Source: Scilla litardierei
Lineage: Eukaryota > Streptophyta > Magnoliopsida > Asparagales > Asparagaceae
Direction: 5' to 3'
Length of the DNA stretch: 64,000 nt
Assembly: GCA_030789695.1 (NCBI GenBank)
Contig: CM061140.1
Coordinates: 80,104,422 to 80,168,421, forward strand
The translations under genes and the position numbers were made by a program. The notes below the pieces were generated by a model. It did no database searches. It worked only from the letters and a program-made list of their open reading frames with translations, and was not told where the DNA came from. How positions within the stretch are numbered: position 1 is the stretch's first letter; every line of letters starts with the position of its first letter. Shown here piece after piece: positions 43,679 through 54,111 of the stretch.

Positions 43679-44752
43679 TTATCATCTATGGGAATGCGTA
43701 GGTGCTGAGCTGTATCATGTAATATTTCACATGTTTATAGAAGATCAAAGTTTAATAAAAGAAAGAAGTTCTTTTATATATTGCATACAAGTTTCTTACA
43801 AATGATTTTATACATTTGTGTTTAAGTCTCAGCTATTTTATTGTGTGTATGTCGGACAGATTAAGGTTGGCTCTCTCACATGAGTAACCGCCTTATCTTA
43901 TCAGATGGATAAGATAGAGATGAGACTAGTTTAACGTCAAAATCATTAGACGAATGATTTAGAGTCATGACTTAAACAAGATAGTCGAATGAAAGATCTG
44001 CATCATATGGATGCTTACAAAAGATCTGAGATCTGTATCACAAGGATATTTAAAAGAGATCTCATAGGATTTTTTTAATCCTATCTGTCTTATGCAGGAT
44101 GAGAGTCCGGGAATATTTCATGGGTAGTAAGGGGACTCAAAAGATAGGCACTGTGGTGTCTGATCTTTCATCCGTACAACATCATTAAGACATACTCTCC
44201 CTGGGAAAGGAGTGATGTTGTAATACGTGTTCATACCACGTATGCATTTCGACCACTGAGTTAGTAGCAATAGAGTTTGCTATTATGTGATACTCAAAGG
44301 CCATATGGGTCTTAACTCTTACCCTCAAGGACTCCAATTGGTTCCTTTAGATTTGACGAGATGATCGCTATCTTAGCGTGTTGCTAATGGGCTATGATAA
44401 TTCGGCTCGGCGGGGCACGTTAGAAAAGCGAATCAAGTCAAGATCAGAAGGTTCGCAAGAAGAGGAAGATTGATTTCATATTCGCATTTGGACTTTAATG
44501 ATTCAAAGCTGGCCAGCCAATTGTAATCCAGATGGGATTCAATTGTTGAATATAAAGTATAAGAAATGTGAAGAAATAATCTAGGGTAAAGCATGCGTTG
44601 AACTACTCAACTTTGCACCTTCGAGGTCGTTGTGTATCTCTAACAAGTGCACAACAACAGACTCTACGCACATGACGGTCGCACGGTCTATTTCTCGGTA
44701 TGATAGATGAAAGAACTAAGAGGAAGACGTTCTCTTACAATCCCCTCAAGTG
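43679..44752 (+). other. 3' non-coding region of copia element
   Basis: About 1.07 kb between RNase H and the polypurine tract, with no gene seen. Confidence 0.7.
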
Positions 44753-44763
44753 TGAGTGGGAGA
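44753..44763 (+). other. Polypurine tract of copia element
   Basis: TGAGTGGGAGA directly precedes the TGTTGG LTR start. Confidence 0.8.
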
Positions 44764-45367
44764 TGTTGGATATGGAAGACGTTTGTACACCCTTGTGGGG
44801 GATGTACGAGGGAATACGGACCTCGAACGTCGCACACACAAAGTCGTGTGCAAAGGGAATCTGTTCCCTTGCGGAGAGGATCTCTATATTAATGGGAAAG
44901 TCGCATTATATGTGCATAAGTGCATGCGACATATGGCTAATAAAGGGGTAATATCTTAAGCTTATGTTGTACCATGCATATGGTACAACTTAAGCTTATA
45001 ATGTGCCATGTATGATGGTACACCTTAGTTAAATTGTTCCAAAGGAACAATTACTCCTAAAATAACTACCTTGGAGGCTATAAATAAGACCCAAGGGTTA
45101 GCCATTTCCTGACACTTTTGCATGGCATTCTTGCCTTGCATTTCATTCTAGCGAAGCTCTGCAGAAATCCTTCCTCTCTCTTTATCCAAGTTCTTAATCT
45201 AAAAGTAGAGATTTAGATTGTGGATTTAGTAGCCTTACTCCGTTCGTGAGAAGACTCGATCCGTCATGGCGAATCTGAAGGCGAAGTTCCGAGACTACCG
45301 TGCCGCATACGCAAGCGTAAGTCTCAACTTCATTTATCGATCCTAACTCTGTTGACAGGATCCTACA
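44764..45367 (+). repeat. 3' LTR of copia element
   Basis: 604 bp, near identical to 37355-37960; the difference in length is a TT deletion near 45353. Confidence 0.92.
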
Positions 45368-45372
45368 AAAAT
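45368..45372 (+). repeat. Target-site duplication of copia element, right (AAAAT)
   Basis: Matches 37350-37354. Confidence 0.88.
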
Positions 45373-45589
45373 TTCCACAGCGATTATAATATCATCAAAA
45401 TTTTCCTCATAACAGTAGGTGGCATCAATCATTGCAGTCAAACACAAATTTAATCACCAAATCACCGCCCAATTTGTCCACTTCAAAAAAAAATTTGGTT
45501 ACAAACAAGTGCATATAAAGAAGTCTTTGCACTCTCGCTTTCATTAGCTGTAAAATTCTGAAATATTTTTTACGCTAATTTTTTGTCCC

Positions 45590-46030
45590 ACGCCGAAGGC
45601 ACCCGCTAAATTTTTTTACACTAATTTATTGTTCCGCATCGAAGGCGCCCACGCCAAAGGCGCCCGTGCCGCTAAATTTATGCTAATTTGTTGTTCTTTT
45701 AAATTTTGGATGTGGAAATAATTTTTTTGAGAACAAAGATCTTAATGGGATATCTTAAATGAACTGCGCCCGTGTCGAAGCTAAATTTTTGTTCGTTTAA
45801 ATTTTAGAGTTGGAAATAATTCAAGATTTTGAGGTGATATCTAAAATGAACCGGCGTCGAAGGCGTCCGCTAAATTTTTTTACGCTAAATTTTTTTACGC
45901 TAAATTTTTGTTCCGCGCCAAAGGCACATGCGTCGAATTTGTTGTTTCGCGTCGAAGGCGCTCATGTCGAAGGTGCCTGTGCCGCTAAATATTTTTACGC
46001 TAATTTTTTGTTCTTTTAAATCTTGACTGT
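45590..46030. repeat. Degenerate minisatellite-like repeats
   Basis: Irregular alternation of GCTAAATTTTTTTACGCTAA with TTGTTCCGCRYCGAAGGCGCCC and related words, interleaved with copies of the Helitron-like end segment. No coding potential. Confidence 0.55.
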
Positions 46031-46107
46031 GGAAATAATTTTTTTGGTGAACAAAGATTTTGCTGGGAAAATCTTAAATGAACCGTGCCTGCAGACACGA
46101 GTTATGA

Positions 46108-46248
46108 CTTGTGTGTGTGTGTGTGTGGACGAGTAAGTTGAAATCTTTATTAATAACAAATTTATACAAGAATCACACAGATAATAAAGGAATTTAACAG
46201 GGGTAGTAAGGATATGGTACAAGCACCGTCACACACTACGTCCTATTA
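46108..46248 (-). other. 3' end of LINE with AATAAA and (AC)n tail
   Basis: On the minus strand AATAAA is followed about 13-16 bp later by CACACACACACACACACA (46131-46111) instead of a poly-A tail. It abuts the Helitron-like 3' end. Confidence 0.55.
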
Positions 46249-47139
46249 TCAACCATTACTCGCAGGCGTGTCAAGAAAAAGGGATAGAATACAAAAGTAA
46301 TAGCCCGCATCAATAAATCCCCAGTTGGAAAATGGGGTTGGATCAAGCGCCTCATCAATATATATGTCTTGGACAGAGATAACCACATCAGCAGATATAT
46401 CTTCAAACAGAGCCGTTTTCGATAATTTAATCCACTCAAAAATTCTCTTGTTTCGCTGCCTCCAGATATGCCAACCCATCAAAGAACGAGCAGCCTTGGC
46501 GAGCACCCCTACAGGGTCTGGCTTATTGAACAGAGAAAGGATCAGATCACATGTGTTTGGCAAGGTAGTAGGGACGACTCCAGTATACCCCGATTTTAGA
46601 AGGCATCTCGAGAGGATATAACTTGAATATTCACATTCGAAAAACAGATGTGAGGTACTTTCAGACTTTTCATTGCAGAGGACATAAATATTTTCGGTAG
46701 AAACTCCCCAGCTGCATAGCCAATCCCGGGTTGGGAGTTTGCCGCAGATAGCTCTCAGCATCACAAGTGCCATTTTAGGCACATGGTGTTTGTACCAAAT
46801 GATGCCGTAATATTTGAATGGCCTACCAGCAGTGCGCGCACCATCCCAAGCCGTGTGCAATGTGCATTCAGGCCCAGCGTTCCATTTCCAGCCATCAGGG
46901 GCATGGCTCAAGGCAATTGGCCGAAGTATTGGAATTAATTCACGGATCCTGGGGTCGTCAAGCCACCCCTCAGGTGTCCAGTAATCTCTAACCAGCATTT
47001 GTTCTGATCCAGCAGGAGAGGTATGAAAAAGATATAGGGGCCCATTAGGATGCCAATTATCATACCAAAACAAAGTGGAGGAATCATTACCTACAGTGCG
47101 CTTGATAAGCTTTTGGGAGGTGCTACGATGCCTAAACAT
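46249..47139 (-). pseudogene. LINE ORF2 C-terminus, zf-RVT domain
   Basis: 296 residues ending the LINE polyprotein. Near the middle it has the reverse-transcriptase zinc-binding pattern (WYKHHVPKMALVML, LPTRDWLCSWGV, SHLFFECEYS with spaced Cys/His). I do not see a full RNase H domain. It joins to the upstream RT by a frameshift near 47100-47140. Confidence 0.8.
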
Positions 47140-47660
47140 AAACTTCCAGGTTCTGATTGGGTTGGCTTAGCCTTGGTAGCGTAAAAACCACCAGTAGCAT
47201 AATGCCCCCTCATATATTCAGCCCACACGCCATCCGTCCCAAGCAATCTCCATGTTAGTCGAACACCAGAAGCAACATTTAGATCCTCTAGCAACCTCAG
47301 CTCCACTCCACCTTCTTTCTTAGGAGCACATAGGTCCTTCCAGGCCCAGATACTTAGTTTTCCCCATATGTACTTTCTGCAAGCAGCTGTAATAGCACGA
47401 ATAACAGAAGGTGGAATTGAATATGCTTGCATCCAGAATGCAACCATGCCATAGATAACAGAGCGCACCAATTCAATTTTACTAGAAATAGACAGGAGAG
47501 AGGAGGACCAACCCAGGAGTCTCTTTCTACATTTATCCAACAGACGACTAAAATGAGAAGCTTTTGGATATTTGGATGATAAAGGTAATCCCAAATAAGT
47601 GGTAAAAGATGAAACCATCTTAATACCAAGAATATCAGCTATGTCTCTGGGATTGCGCAC
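47091..47660 (-). pseudogene. LINE ORF2 reverse transcriptase thumb/linker
   Basis: Follows the RT catalytic region: TTYLGLPLSSKYPK, then KCRKRLLGWSSSLLSISSKIELVRSV and KYIWGK...WAWKDLCAPKKEGG, all hallmarks of plant non-LTR RT downstream of the active site. A stop near 47690 separates it from the FADD segment. Confidence 0.82.
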
Positions 47661-47690
47661 ACCTTTACTGAAAATGGCAGAACTCTTGTC

Positions 47691-47888
47691 CTAATTAATA
47701 TGCAGCCCAGAGAAAAGATTAAAATTGGAAAGAACCTCTTTGAGTCCTCTGATGGACGGGGGATTAGCACGGTAAAAAACTAAAACATCATCAGCAAACA
47801 AGAGATGTGAAATAGGACCTGATCTTTGAAAAGGCTGGATAGATCCTGAAGAATCTGCTATAGCCATAAGGAGCGAGAATGCCTCCAT
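47691..47888 (-). pseudogene. LINE reverse transcriptase active-site segment (FADD)
   Basis: Short frame with HLLFADDVLVFYR, the catalytic FADD of non-LTR RTs. It is separated by frameshift from the upstream RT fingers (47858-48607) and ends in a stop near 47691. Confidence 0.82.
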
Positions 47889-48607
47889 GACCAGAACGAA
47901 GAGGTAGGGGGAAGAGGGTCACCTTGGCGCAGACCTCTGTTGGAAGAAAAAAGGCCTTCAGGGGACCCATCAATTAAAACAGAGAACATTGGGGTTGATA
48001 TGCATTCAGAGATCCAGTTTATAAAAATATTCCCGAAGCCCATCTGATGAAGGAGAAATAATATAAAACTTCTGTTAACACTATCAACAGCTTTACGAAG
48101 GTCCAACTTGATACAGGTTCTGGCACCTATAGGATTGCTGAAATCACGAATTTGCTTATGGGCTATGAGTGTACAATCAGCAAGTAGTCTGCCTTTGAGG
48201 AACGCAGCATGATTAGGGGAAATGAGATCACATATGGCAGGCTTTAACCTGTTGCATAAAACCTTACTTATGATTTTATAGATGACATTGCAGCAAGCTA
48301 TCGGCCTGTAGTCTCCTAAGCCCATGGCATTAGAGTTTTTTGGGACGAGAATAAGGAAAGTATGATTAATAGAAGGGAGCATGATACCAGAGCTTAAAAA
48401 TGAGGAGACACCTGAAATAACTTCATTGCCAATGATATCCCATTCATTCTGGATGAAAAATGCATTGTAACCATCTGGCCCAAGGGCTTTGTCTTTCCCA
48501 ATTTGGAATGCAATAGTCTTAATCTCACTAGCTGAAACAGGCCTATCCATCCAACCTACAGCCTCCAAGGTAACATTACGCTTGGGGGGTAAGCTTAGGG
48601 AAGACAT
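47858..48607 (-). pseudogene. LINE reverse transcriptase fingers/palm
   Basis: Contains KDKALGPDGYNAFFIQ, LGDYRPIACCNVIYKIISK, NHAAFLKGR, KLDLRKAVDSV (usually AYDSV) and GLRQGDPL. This is the conserved order of plant L1 RT blocks. Frameshift near 47900. Confidence 0.87.
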
Positions 48608-49865
48608 TCCAATAATCTGATTGATTATACAAGTTCATGTAGAAAAGAGGAGCTTCCTTCCTAAGATCATCAAAACTGGAATTACGCTCGCCACTGCCAT
48701 TGATAAGGTGGCTAAGATTATTATGGCAGTGTCTAGACTTCATGGCAGTAAAGAAGAACTTTGAATTCATGTCACCTATAGTTAACCAGTTTTGCCTACT
48801 CCTTTGCCTCAAATCCTCCTCCTCAATATCCAAGGACTGAGCCAGTTTGAAAATAGCCAATTTCTCTTGATTCTGCAAAATAGAATCAGCAGGAAGCCTC
48901 GGGTCACTCTGAATAGAGTCCAATTCTTTGCGGCATACATTAATAGACAAGGAATCCCTCTGCTTGGCCGCCCAGGACTTTAGAATGCTCTTCAGGTGTT
49001 TCAGGTTCATGGCAAGTCGATGCATAGGGGTCATACCAAGTTGATTGCCCCAATTGTTTTGCACAGTTTCACAGAAACCAGGGAGAGAGGCCCAGGAATT
49101 ATAAAATTTAAAAGGCTTAGGATAAGTGGTTACCTTAGAATGGAGGAAAATAATCATAGCCGAATGATCACTTGTACCTCCCGTTGAATACTCATAATAA
49201 GCTTGAGGCAACGAAGTAATCCAGCTAGCATTGCAGAGGACACGATCAAGACGAGCAGAGATACGAGAAGAACCAATACGTCTATTATTCCAACTTAGGC
49301 GTCTACCAATACTTTTCAGCTCAATGAGTTGGCAACTCCCAATGCAATCATTGAATGCATCCACAGCTCTAGGATCAACTCCCCGACCACCAAGCTTCTC
49401 ATTTGAATTACGAACACAATTGAAATCACCTCCCACCAACCAAGGAATATTATTGAATGAGTTAGAATCTGCAACAAGATCACTCCAAAGGGGAACTCTA
49501 TCCGTAGCAAGATTAAGGTCATATACTGAGGTTAAACCTATAACAAAACCTGCAGAATTAGTGAATAAAGCCAATATATGTTGAGAAGAAGATAGATTGC
49601 TAGAGCAGCTCCAAACCGATGTATTGTAGAAAATTACTATCCGGCCACCTTTGTGATGAGCTCTGTTATCAATACTACCCTAATCTTTAGGAAAACATTT
49701 AGCAATTCTAGATGCGTTGGACACTTCAACTTTAGTTTCAAGAAGGCAAATAATAGAAGGGGAATGCAGCCGGATTCTGTACTTAAGATCAGCTCGACTC
49801 GACGAATTATTGAGACCCCGGGTGTTCCAGAAATAGATGGATATTATAACAATGGTTGGTTTTGA
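48576..49865 (-). pseudogene. LINE ORF2 APE-type endonuclease
   Basis: The clean frame is 48576-49574; reading continues upstream to about 49865 through a TAG at 49682-49680. Upstream motifs FWNTRGLN and LLETKV (with the metal-binding Glu) are seen there. LVGGDFNCV lies near 49440 and SDHSAMI near 49165. This domain nicks target DNA to prime LINE reverse transcription. The C-terminal linker leads to RT. Confidence 0.85.
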
Positions 49866-49981
49866 GGCTGGGCACTAGTAGAATCTGATAACCTAGTGCT
49901 GCTCCTGTTCGCAGAGGGGGGTATTTGAATATGTTTGGGTTTTTTCTGCACCAACTTCTCTCGCATCACTGAGTGCTCTTC

Positions 49982-50802
49982 TTACCAAGCAGCATTAGGA
50001 AACATTGGGTCAGTTGGAAGTTCTGAAGCAACATCATCAGAATGCTTAAGGAGGGATGGAGTACTTATGCAGGTTTCATGGACTTCCTGCACATTGGAAA
50101 CCTCACTTACATTCATGTCAAACACACTGGGCATATCAGAGTCCCCATGGCAGCGAAGGGACTGGGATTGTGCAACTACATCCAGGTCCAAGGATCCAGC
50201 GTAACTACTCTCCCCTAACTCCAATAGTTGAGGTCTACAAGATGGCACAGGTTCAGCTTGCCGAATAATTGGATTATGAACCTGGGACGAATTTTCTAGG
50301 GGCGTCAAAGGAGAAGACCCACCAACCACATCATTAAGATCTGTAGCCTTTGGATGACACTCAGAGCTCTTGTCAGACACAGAAACATGGTTTTCATCAA
50401 CTTGCTTCACATTTTGGAATGAAGGGGGCTCTTGCCCTTGGGGGCCCAAAGGACATTGATTATCAAGGTGGCCAAAGCAAGCACAACCACCACACCTAGG
50501 TGATTCCCCCTTATCATCCCTCTCAATCAGAACACTTCTCGGGAGAGCTTGTTTAGCATCAACTTCAACCAAGCATCTTGCATAGGAAATTCTATCCAAG
50601 TTTGTTGTAGCCTTATCAAGACAAATAGGGTTACCTACAGCACTTGCCACCCTATTCAGAATGTCCAATGTCTAAAGCGATAGGGGAAGATTGTGGAATT
50701 GGACACATATTGGGACTGCTGTCAGAATATCTTCATCATGCTGAATAGATGTCGTCCAGTTCTAGAGAACTACTAGTCGACCATCAAACAGCCATGGTCC
50801 CC
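49982..50802 (-). pseudogene. LINE ORF1 (DUF4283-like region plus CCHC knuckle), truncated by element G
   Basis: The clean frame is 49982-50668, with CGGCACFGHLDNQC (CCHC) near 50490 and an acidic/Ser-rich tail. Reading in the same frame upstream to 50802 shows GPWLFDGRLVVL and HNLPLSL, typical of DUF4283 in plant LINE/gag-like proteins, broken by two stops. It ends exactly at the LTR of G. It is an RNA-binding particle protein. Confidence 0.78.
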
Positions 50803-51099
50803 TGATGTGTCATTATATTCCACATTTTATCTATATGATTACACGTCAAAATGATTGCTCATTTACATATTTCATACGCTTTTACGCTATTATTTGGAAC
50901 AATATGACTTTCGGAGTGTTTATGTCCATTTCAGGGATTTGGATCGATATTAGAGAAATTTTGAGTCAATAAGACGATCGGCGACATGAGGGCACCAAGA
51001 ATACTCATGATGACATTCATGAGGTGCCAAAGAAGAAGACTAGATGAAGAGAAAGAGAAAGGAGAAGCCAAGAAGCAATCAGCTTTACTTTCCCAGGTG

Positions 51100-51417
51100 A
51101 CTCGACCAAGTAGCACAAGCTGCTCAGTCGAGCTGATACACGAGCCTAGCAGAAAAGAGAATGTGCATCCTACTCAACCATGCAGCATGGTGAATCGGTC
51201 GAGTCATTTCTATTTTTTGAAGCTCCATCCAGTTCAACATCCTGCTCGACCGAGCAGGACTTACTCGACCGAGCCAGCAGGCGACTCGACCGAGCAAGGC
51301 CTACTCGGACCGAGTAGGCAGAGTGAAACTTTTGATGAAGTACTCGACCAAGCAGGAGGGATACTCGACCGAGCAAGGGGGCGACTCGACCGAGCATGAA
51401 GGCACTCGGTCGAGTAA
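51100..51417 (+). promoter_or_regulatory. CTCGACCGAG repeat array in LTR of G
   Basis: About ten units such as ACTCGACCGAGCA, GCTCGACCGAGCAGG and ACTCGGTCGAGTA; another at 51615-51627. Near-palindromic, one base from the CTCGGCCGAG of B. Upstream of the TATA box. Confidence 0.75.
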
Positions 51418-51737
51418 GGCGAAAGCCCAGATTTTCAGACAGCCGTGCAATCTTTTCAAATCTTCTATCACCTGGGAATTTTTAGTATTTTTCTAATATT
51501 TTTCCCAGTTAGTAGACTTCAATATGGTTCCAACGCCACCAAGAACACGTCAATCGAATGTCGGTTGAGCTCTGAGGAATTTCTGTAAGATGGTGCTGCA
51601 ATGCTGAAATTTGTACTCGACCGAGTGTTTTTCCTACTCTGTCTGAGTGTTGCCGGGGTCCACCAATAAGTTGCGGCCAGAAACAGATTTGGGCCGAATT
51701 TGAGAGGGGTTTTTAGGTTCGAGGGTTTAGAGAGGGA

Positions 51738-51744
51738 TATATAT
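51738..51744 (+). promoter_or_regulatory. TATA box of G LTR
   Basis: GGGATATATATTG about 110 bp after the last array unit. Confidence 0.5.
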
Positions 51745-52628
51745 TGTTTTGGTAGTCGTCATGTGGAACGTGGACTTTTTAGAGAGTTTTGAAGATTGGA
51801 TCTCATTTTTTCTTAGGAGTTCTTGGAGACTTTATTTTGGAGTTAGGCCATAGGCCCCTCCCATGTATCAAGCTAAGTATTTCTATTCTTTTGAATTATA
51901 TTTTAGCTCTCTTATTGTTTTTCTATGATTTTAGCAATGATCTTTATTGTCTTCATAATATTTGCTATGCTTGAGTAGTCTTTTCTAGGGCTAAGGGATT
52001 AGCCCTAGGATTTTAGGATCTAAATGCAAAGATTGGATTTTTATGATGCGTTGGGTATAAAAGGGGTTCTACTTTGGTTGATCCAGCCAAATCCCTGGGA
52101 TAACTTGTACTGAGATCGTGCCCACGGTCGGTGGAATCGATTAGCTTAAGGAGTATCCTACGGATTTAATTAAGGAGTTAGTGGATTCAACCAAGGCTCG
52201 TGACCATGCCCGGATCATGGCTTGAGGGGATCCACCGAAAAACTATATCACTACATTGACGGTTACCGCCATTGTGTCAATGAGAGACAATCCCCATAAA
52301 CCCAATGCAACATAAGAGTCCTAACCTAGCGTCGACATCCGCCGGTCCTAGTGGTGAGTCCTAAAGCCCTAATATTTTGTATTTTATTTCTTTCTTTCTT
52401 TGTGTAGAATCTCTTGTTTGCGACGTTGAGTGACACAACCTTCGCATCCATCACCATTACGAACCTACATACTCCACATACACCAATAAACCCGCAATTC
52501 TAACTCAACCTAGGAATAGATAGGTAGTATAGAACCGCTTCCCCGTGTTCGATACCCGCTTGCCACTATACCGTGCGCTTGCGGTAAACAACATCATTTC
52601 GGAGTTAATTCCGGGCCGATCAAGTTTA

Positions 52629-52645
52629 TGGTGCCATTGCCGGGA
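52629..52645 (+). other. Primer binding site (G), degenerate tRNA-Asp type
   Basis: TGGTGCCATTGCCGGGA differs by two C-to-T/G-to-A type changes from the canonical site in B. Confidence 0.75.
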
Positions 52646-52839
52646 AGGCGTTCCGCCATATTATCTATTTACCACAATTAGGTTGATTAGATTGCGTTAA
52701 ATAAAAAACAAAAAAACAAAACAATAAAAAAACAGAGATAGAGATTTTTTCCCCACCACCTGCTATTATTATTATGTTTATCTCTTCTTGTACCATTGAT
52801 ATCATTTCCAGGTTGTTTGTTTTTTATTATTCAGGTACA

Positions 52840-53523
52840 ATGGATCAATCTTGGCATTATTCAGGCAATGATTATTCGGCACAGTATGGGGCTCCAATGG
52901 AAGAATGCGAATACTATTCATAGGACCCATACTATCAGATGGACAGATATGATCAATATTCAGAATGCTATGCCTACTGCGAGTCTTGTGACAAGGAGGG
53001 ACATATGCCCTACGACAGCCGTGTCTGTCTCTTGAGTCCTGACCATCCTCTAAATTTGACACTCAATCTGTTTATGGCATCAGTAGAGGAGATCACGGCT
53101 GTCAGTGCTATACAAAATGATTCATATGATCGATGACTGAAAGATAAGGACGAAATCAACGAGTATCTTTCATCTCTTGAGCCTGTGGAGGAGATGCCTG
53201 AGCACATAGAGCCACCTCATCCTTCCACTGACACCGATGACCACCCGCCAGAGCTTACTGCTCCTACTCAGGGAGATCCTTTTACCCACTCCATTTCTGA
53301 ATCATGCATCCCATTTGAAATTCATTCTGATTCGAGTCTTTTTGACACGTCGTACCTGTTGCAGGACACTTGCAATTTTGGACCGGATGTATGCTTGGAC
53401 GTGACCGTGCTTGAAGAATCTGAGAATGAGGAGGAGTTGCCTGATGAGACCCATACTCATATGCCAGAGCTGCCAGAAAAGCCTGAGACGAACAACAAGG
53501 AGCTTCCTGTTGTGGTACATTAG
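52840..53523 (+). pseudogene. Small gag-position ORF with Cys/His motif (element G)
   Basis: Frame from the ATG at 52840 to a TAG at 53521-53523 with two in-frame stops (52921-52923 and 53134-53136). The N-terminus is Tyr/Met/Gln-rich, followed by CESCDKEGHMPYDSRVC, a CCHC-like cluster. The rest is very acidic and Pro-rich. It lacks the core gag domain seen in B and D. Likely a remnant or a reduced gag of a non-autonomous family. Function not assignable. Confidence 0.5.
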
Positions 53524-53856
53524 AGCAGAGATATGCTTTAGGGAAGTATCGTCTACCTATTTTTACTTTACATATTTCTTTTGACGATCTTCTTTGGAAA
53601 AATTTTATTTTGGGGAAAAATTTTCCACATCAGATTGATGCGGCTTATCTCTTCCAGGGTATAGGTGGAGTCCTTGGAGAGATGCTGGGAGCCGCATTGC
53701 TGGAATCTGATGGAGCCTATGGAGATAGGCACCTGGCGGAGCCACTGAAATTGCATATAGAGCAGCTGCCTGCACCGGCAAAGATATTGGACCCGCCTTT
53801 TGCTACAGGTGGTACCAATCTAGTAGTGTAGTATTTTATGCTTTCAATAAACACGA

Positions 53857-53878
53857 GTCCTCTCGACAGCGAGAGGAC
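53857..53878 (+). other. Perfect 9-bp stem tetraloop hairpin (G)
   Basis: GTCCTCTCG-ACAG-CGAGAGGAC, about 25 bp after the stop of the small frame and just after AATAAA. Could aid RNA processing or stability. Confidence 0.65.
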
Positions 53879-54074
53879 CGTATATGATTTTATATGCTTT
53901 CTTAGTTTAATAAATTCACCACATATGATGGCTCAATTATCTTTTGCACCCTTATATTTAGCGCTTATTTCGCCTCTCTCCCCAATTTGTATGTGTTGTT
54001 TAAGCTTGGGGGAGAGAGACTATTCTGTTGTGTGGCCCATCCATCTTGTTTTTGTTCTCTATTTATATCATACA

Positions 54075-54111
54075 CACATTGAGGACAATGTGATATTTAA
54101 GCTTGGGGGAG
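54075..54111 (+). other. Conserved AGGA-loop hairpin plus polypurine-like tract (G)
   Basis: CACATTG-AGGA-CAATGTG (perfect 7-bp stem), then TTAAGCTTGGGGGAGT. Confidence 0.75.

Larger units (their letters stand above)
37355..45367 (+). mobile_element. Element E: full-length Ty1/copia retrotransposon, inactivated
   Basis: 8.0 kb with 606- and 604-bp LTRs (about 7 differences plus a 2-bp deletion by eye), an AAAAT target duplication, an initiator-Met primer site and a polypurine tract. The polyprotein order is gag, protease, integrase, RT, RNase H, which is diagnostic of copia. One gag frameshift, two in-frame stops and a changed protease active site disable it. The long 5' leader contains tandem repeats and an extreme GGCC-rich block. 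Confidence 0.93.
37081..46107 (+). mobile_element. Possible non-autonomous Helitron containing the copia element
   Basis: Starts TCTATTATATAAAACACACC, like known Helitron 5' ends (TC then TA-rich), directly after the Helitron-like 3' end at 37080. It ends with a related ATCTTAAATGAACCGTGCC...GAGTTATGAC segment near 46107. Without the copia element it is about 1 kb and has no ORF. The 3' terminus is degraded, so this is tentative. Confidence 0.3.
46108..50802 (-). mobile_element. Element F: decayed plant L1-type LINE, 5' part cut by element G
   Basis: Minus strand. ORF1 with a CCHC knuckle, then ORF2 with APE endonuclease, reverse transcriptase and a zf-RVT domain, then a short 3' region with AATAAA at 46151-46146 and an (AC)n run at the end. 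ORF1 reading stops abruptly at 50802, where the LTR of element G begins. Many stops and frameshifts. Confidence 0.88.
50803..52622 (+). repeat. 5' LTR of element G
   Basis: TGATGTGTC...GGGCCGATCA, 1820 bp. It carries a CTCGACCGAG array, a TATA box at 51738-51744 and a U5 end with TTCGATACCCGC...CCGTGCGCTTGCGGTAA near 52550-52585, shared with the other Athila-type LTRs here. Confidence 0.78.
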
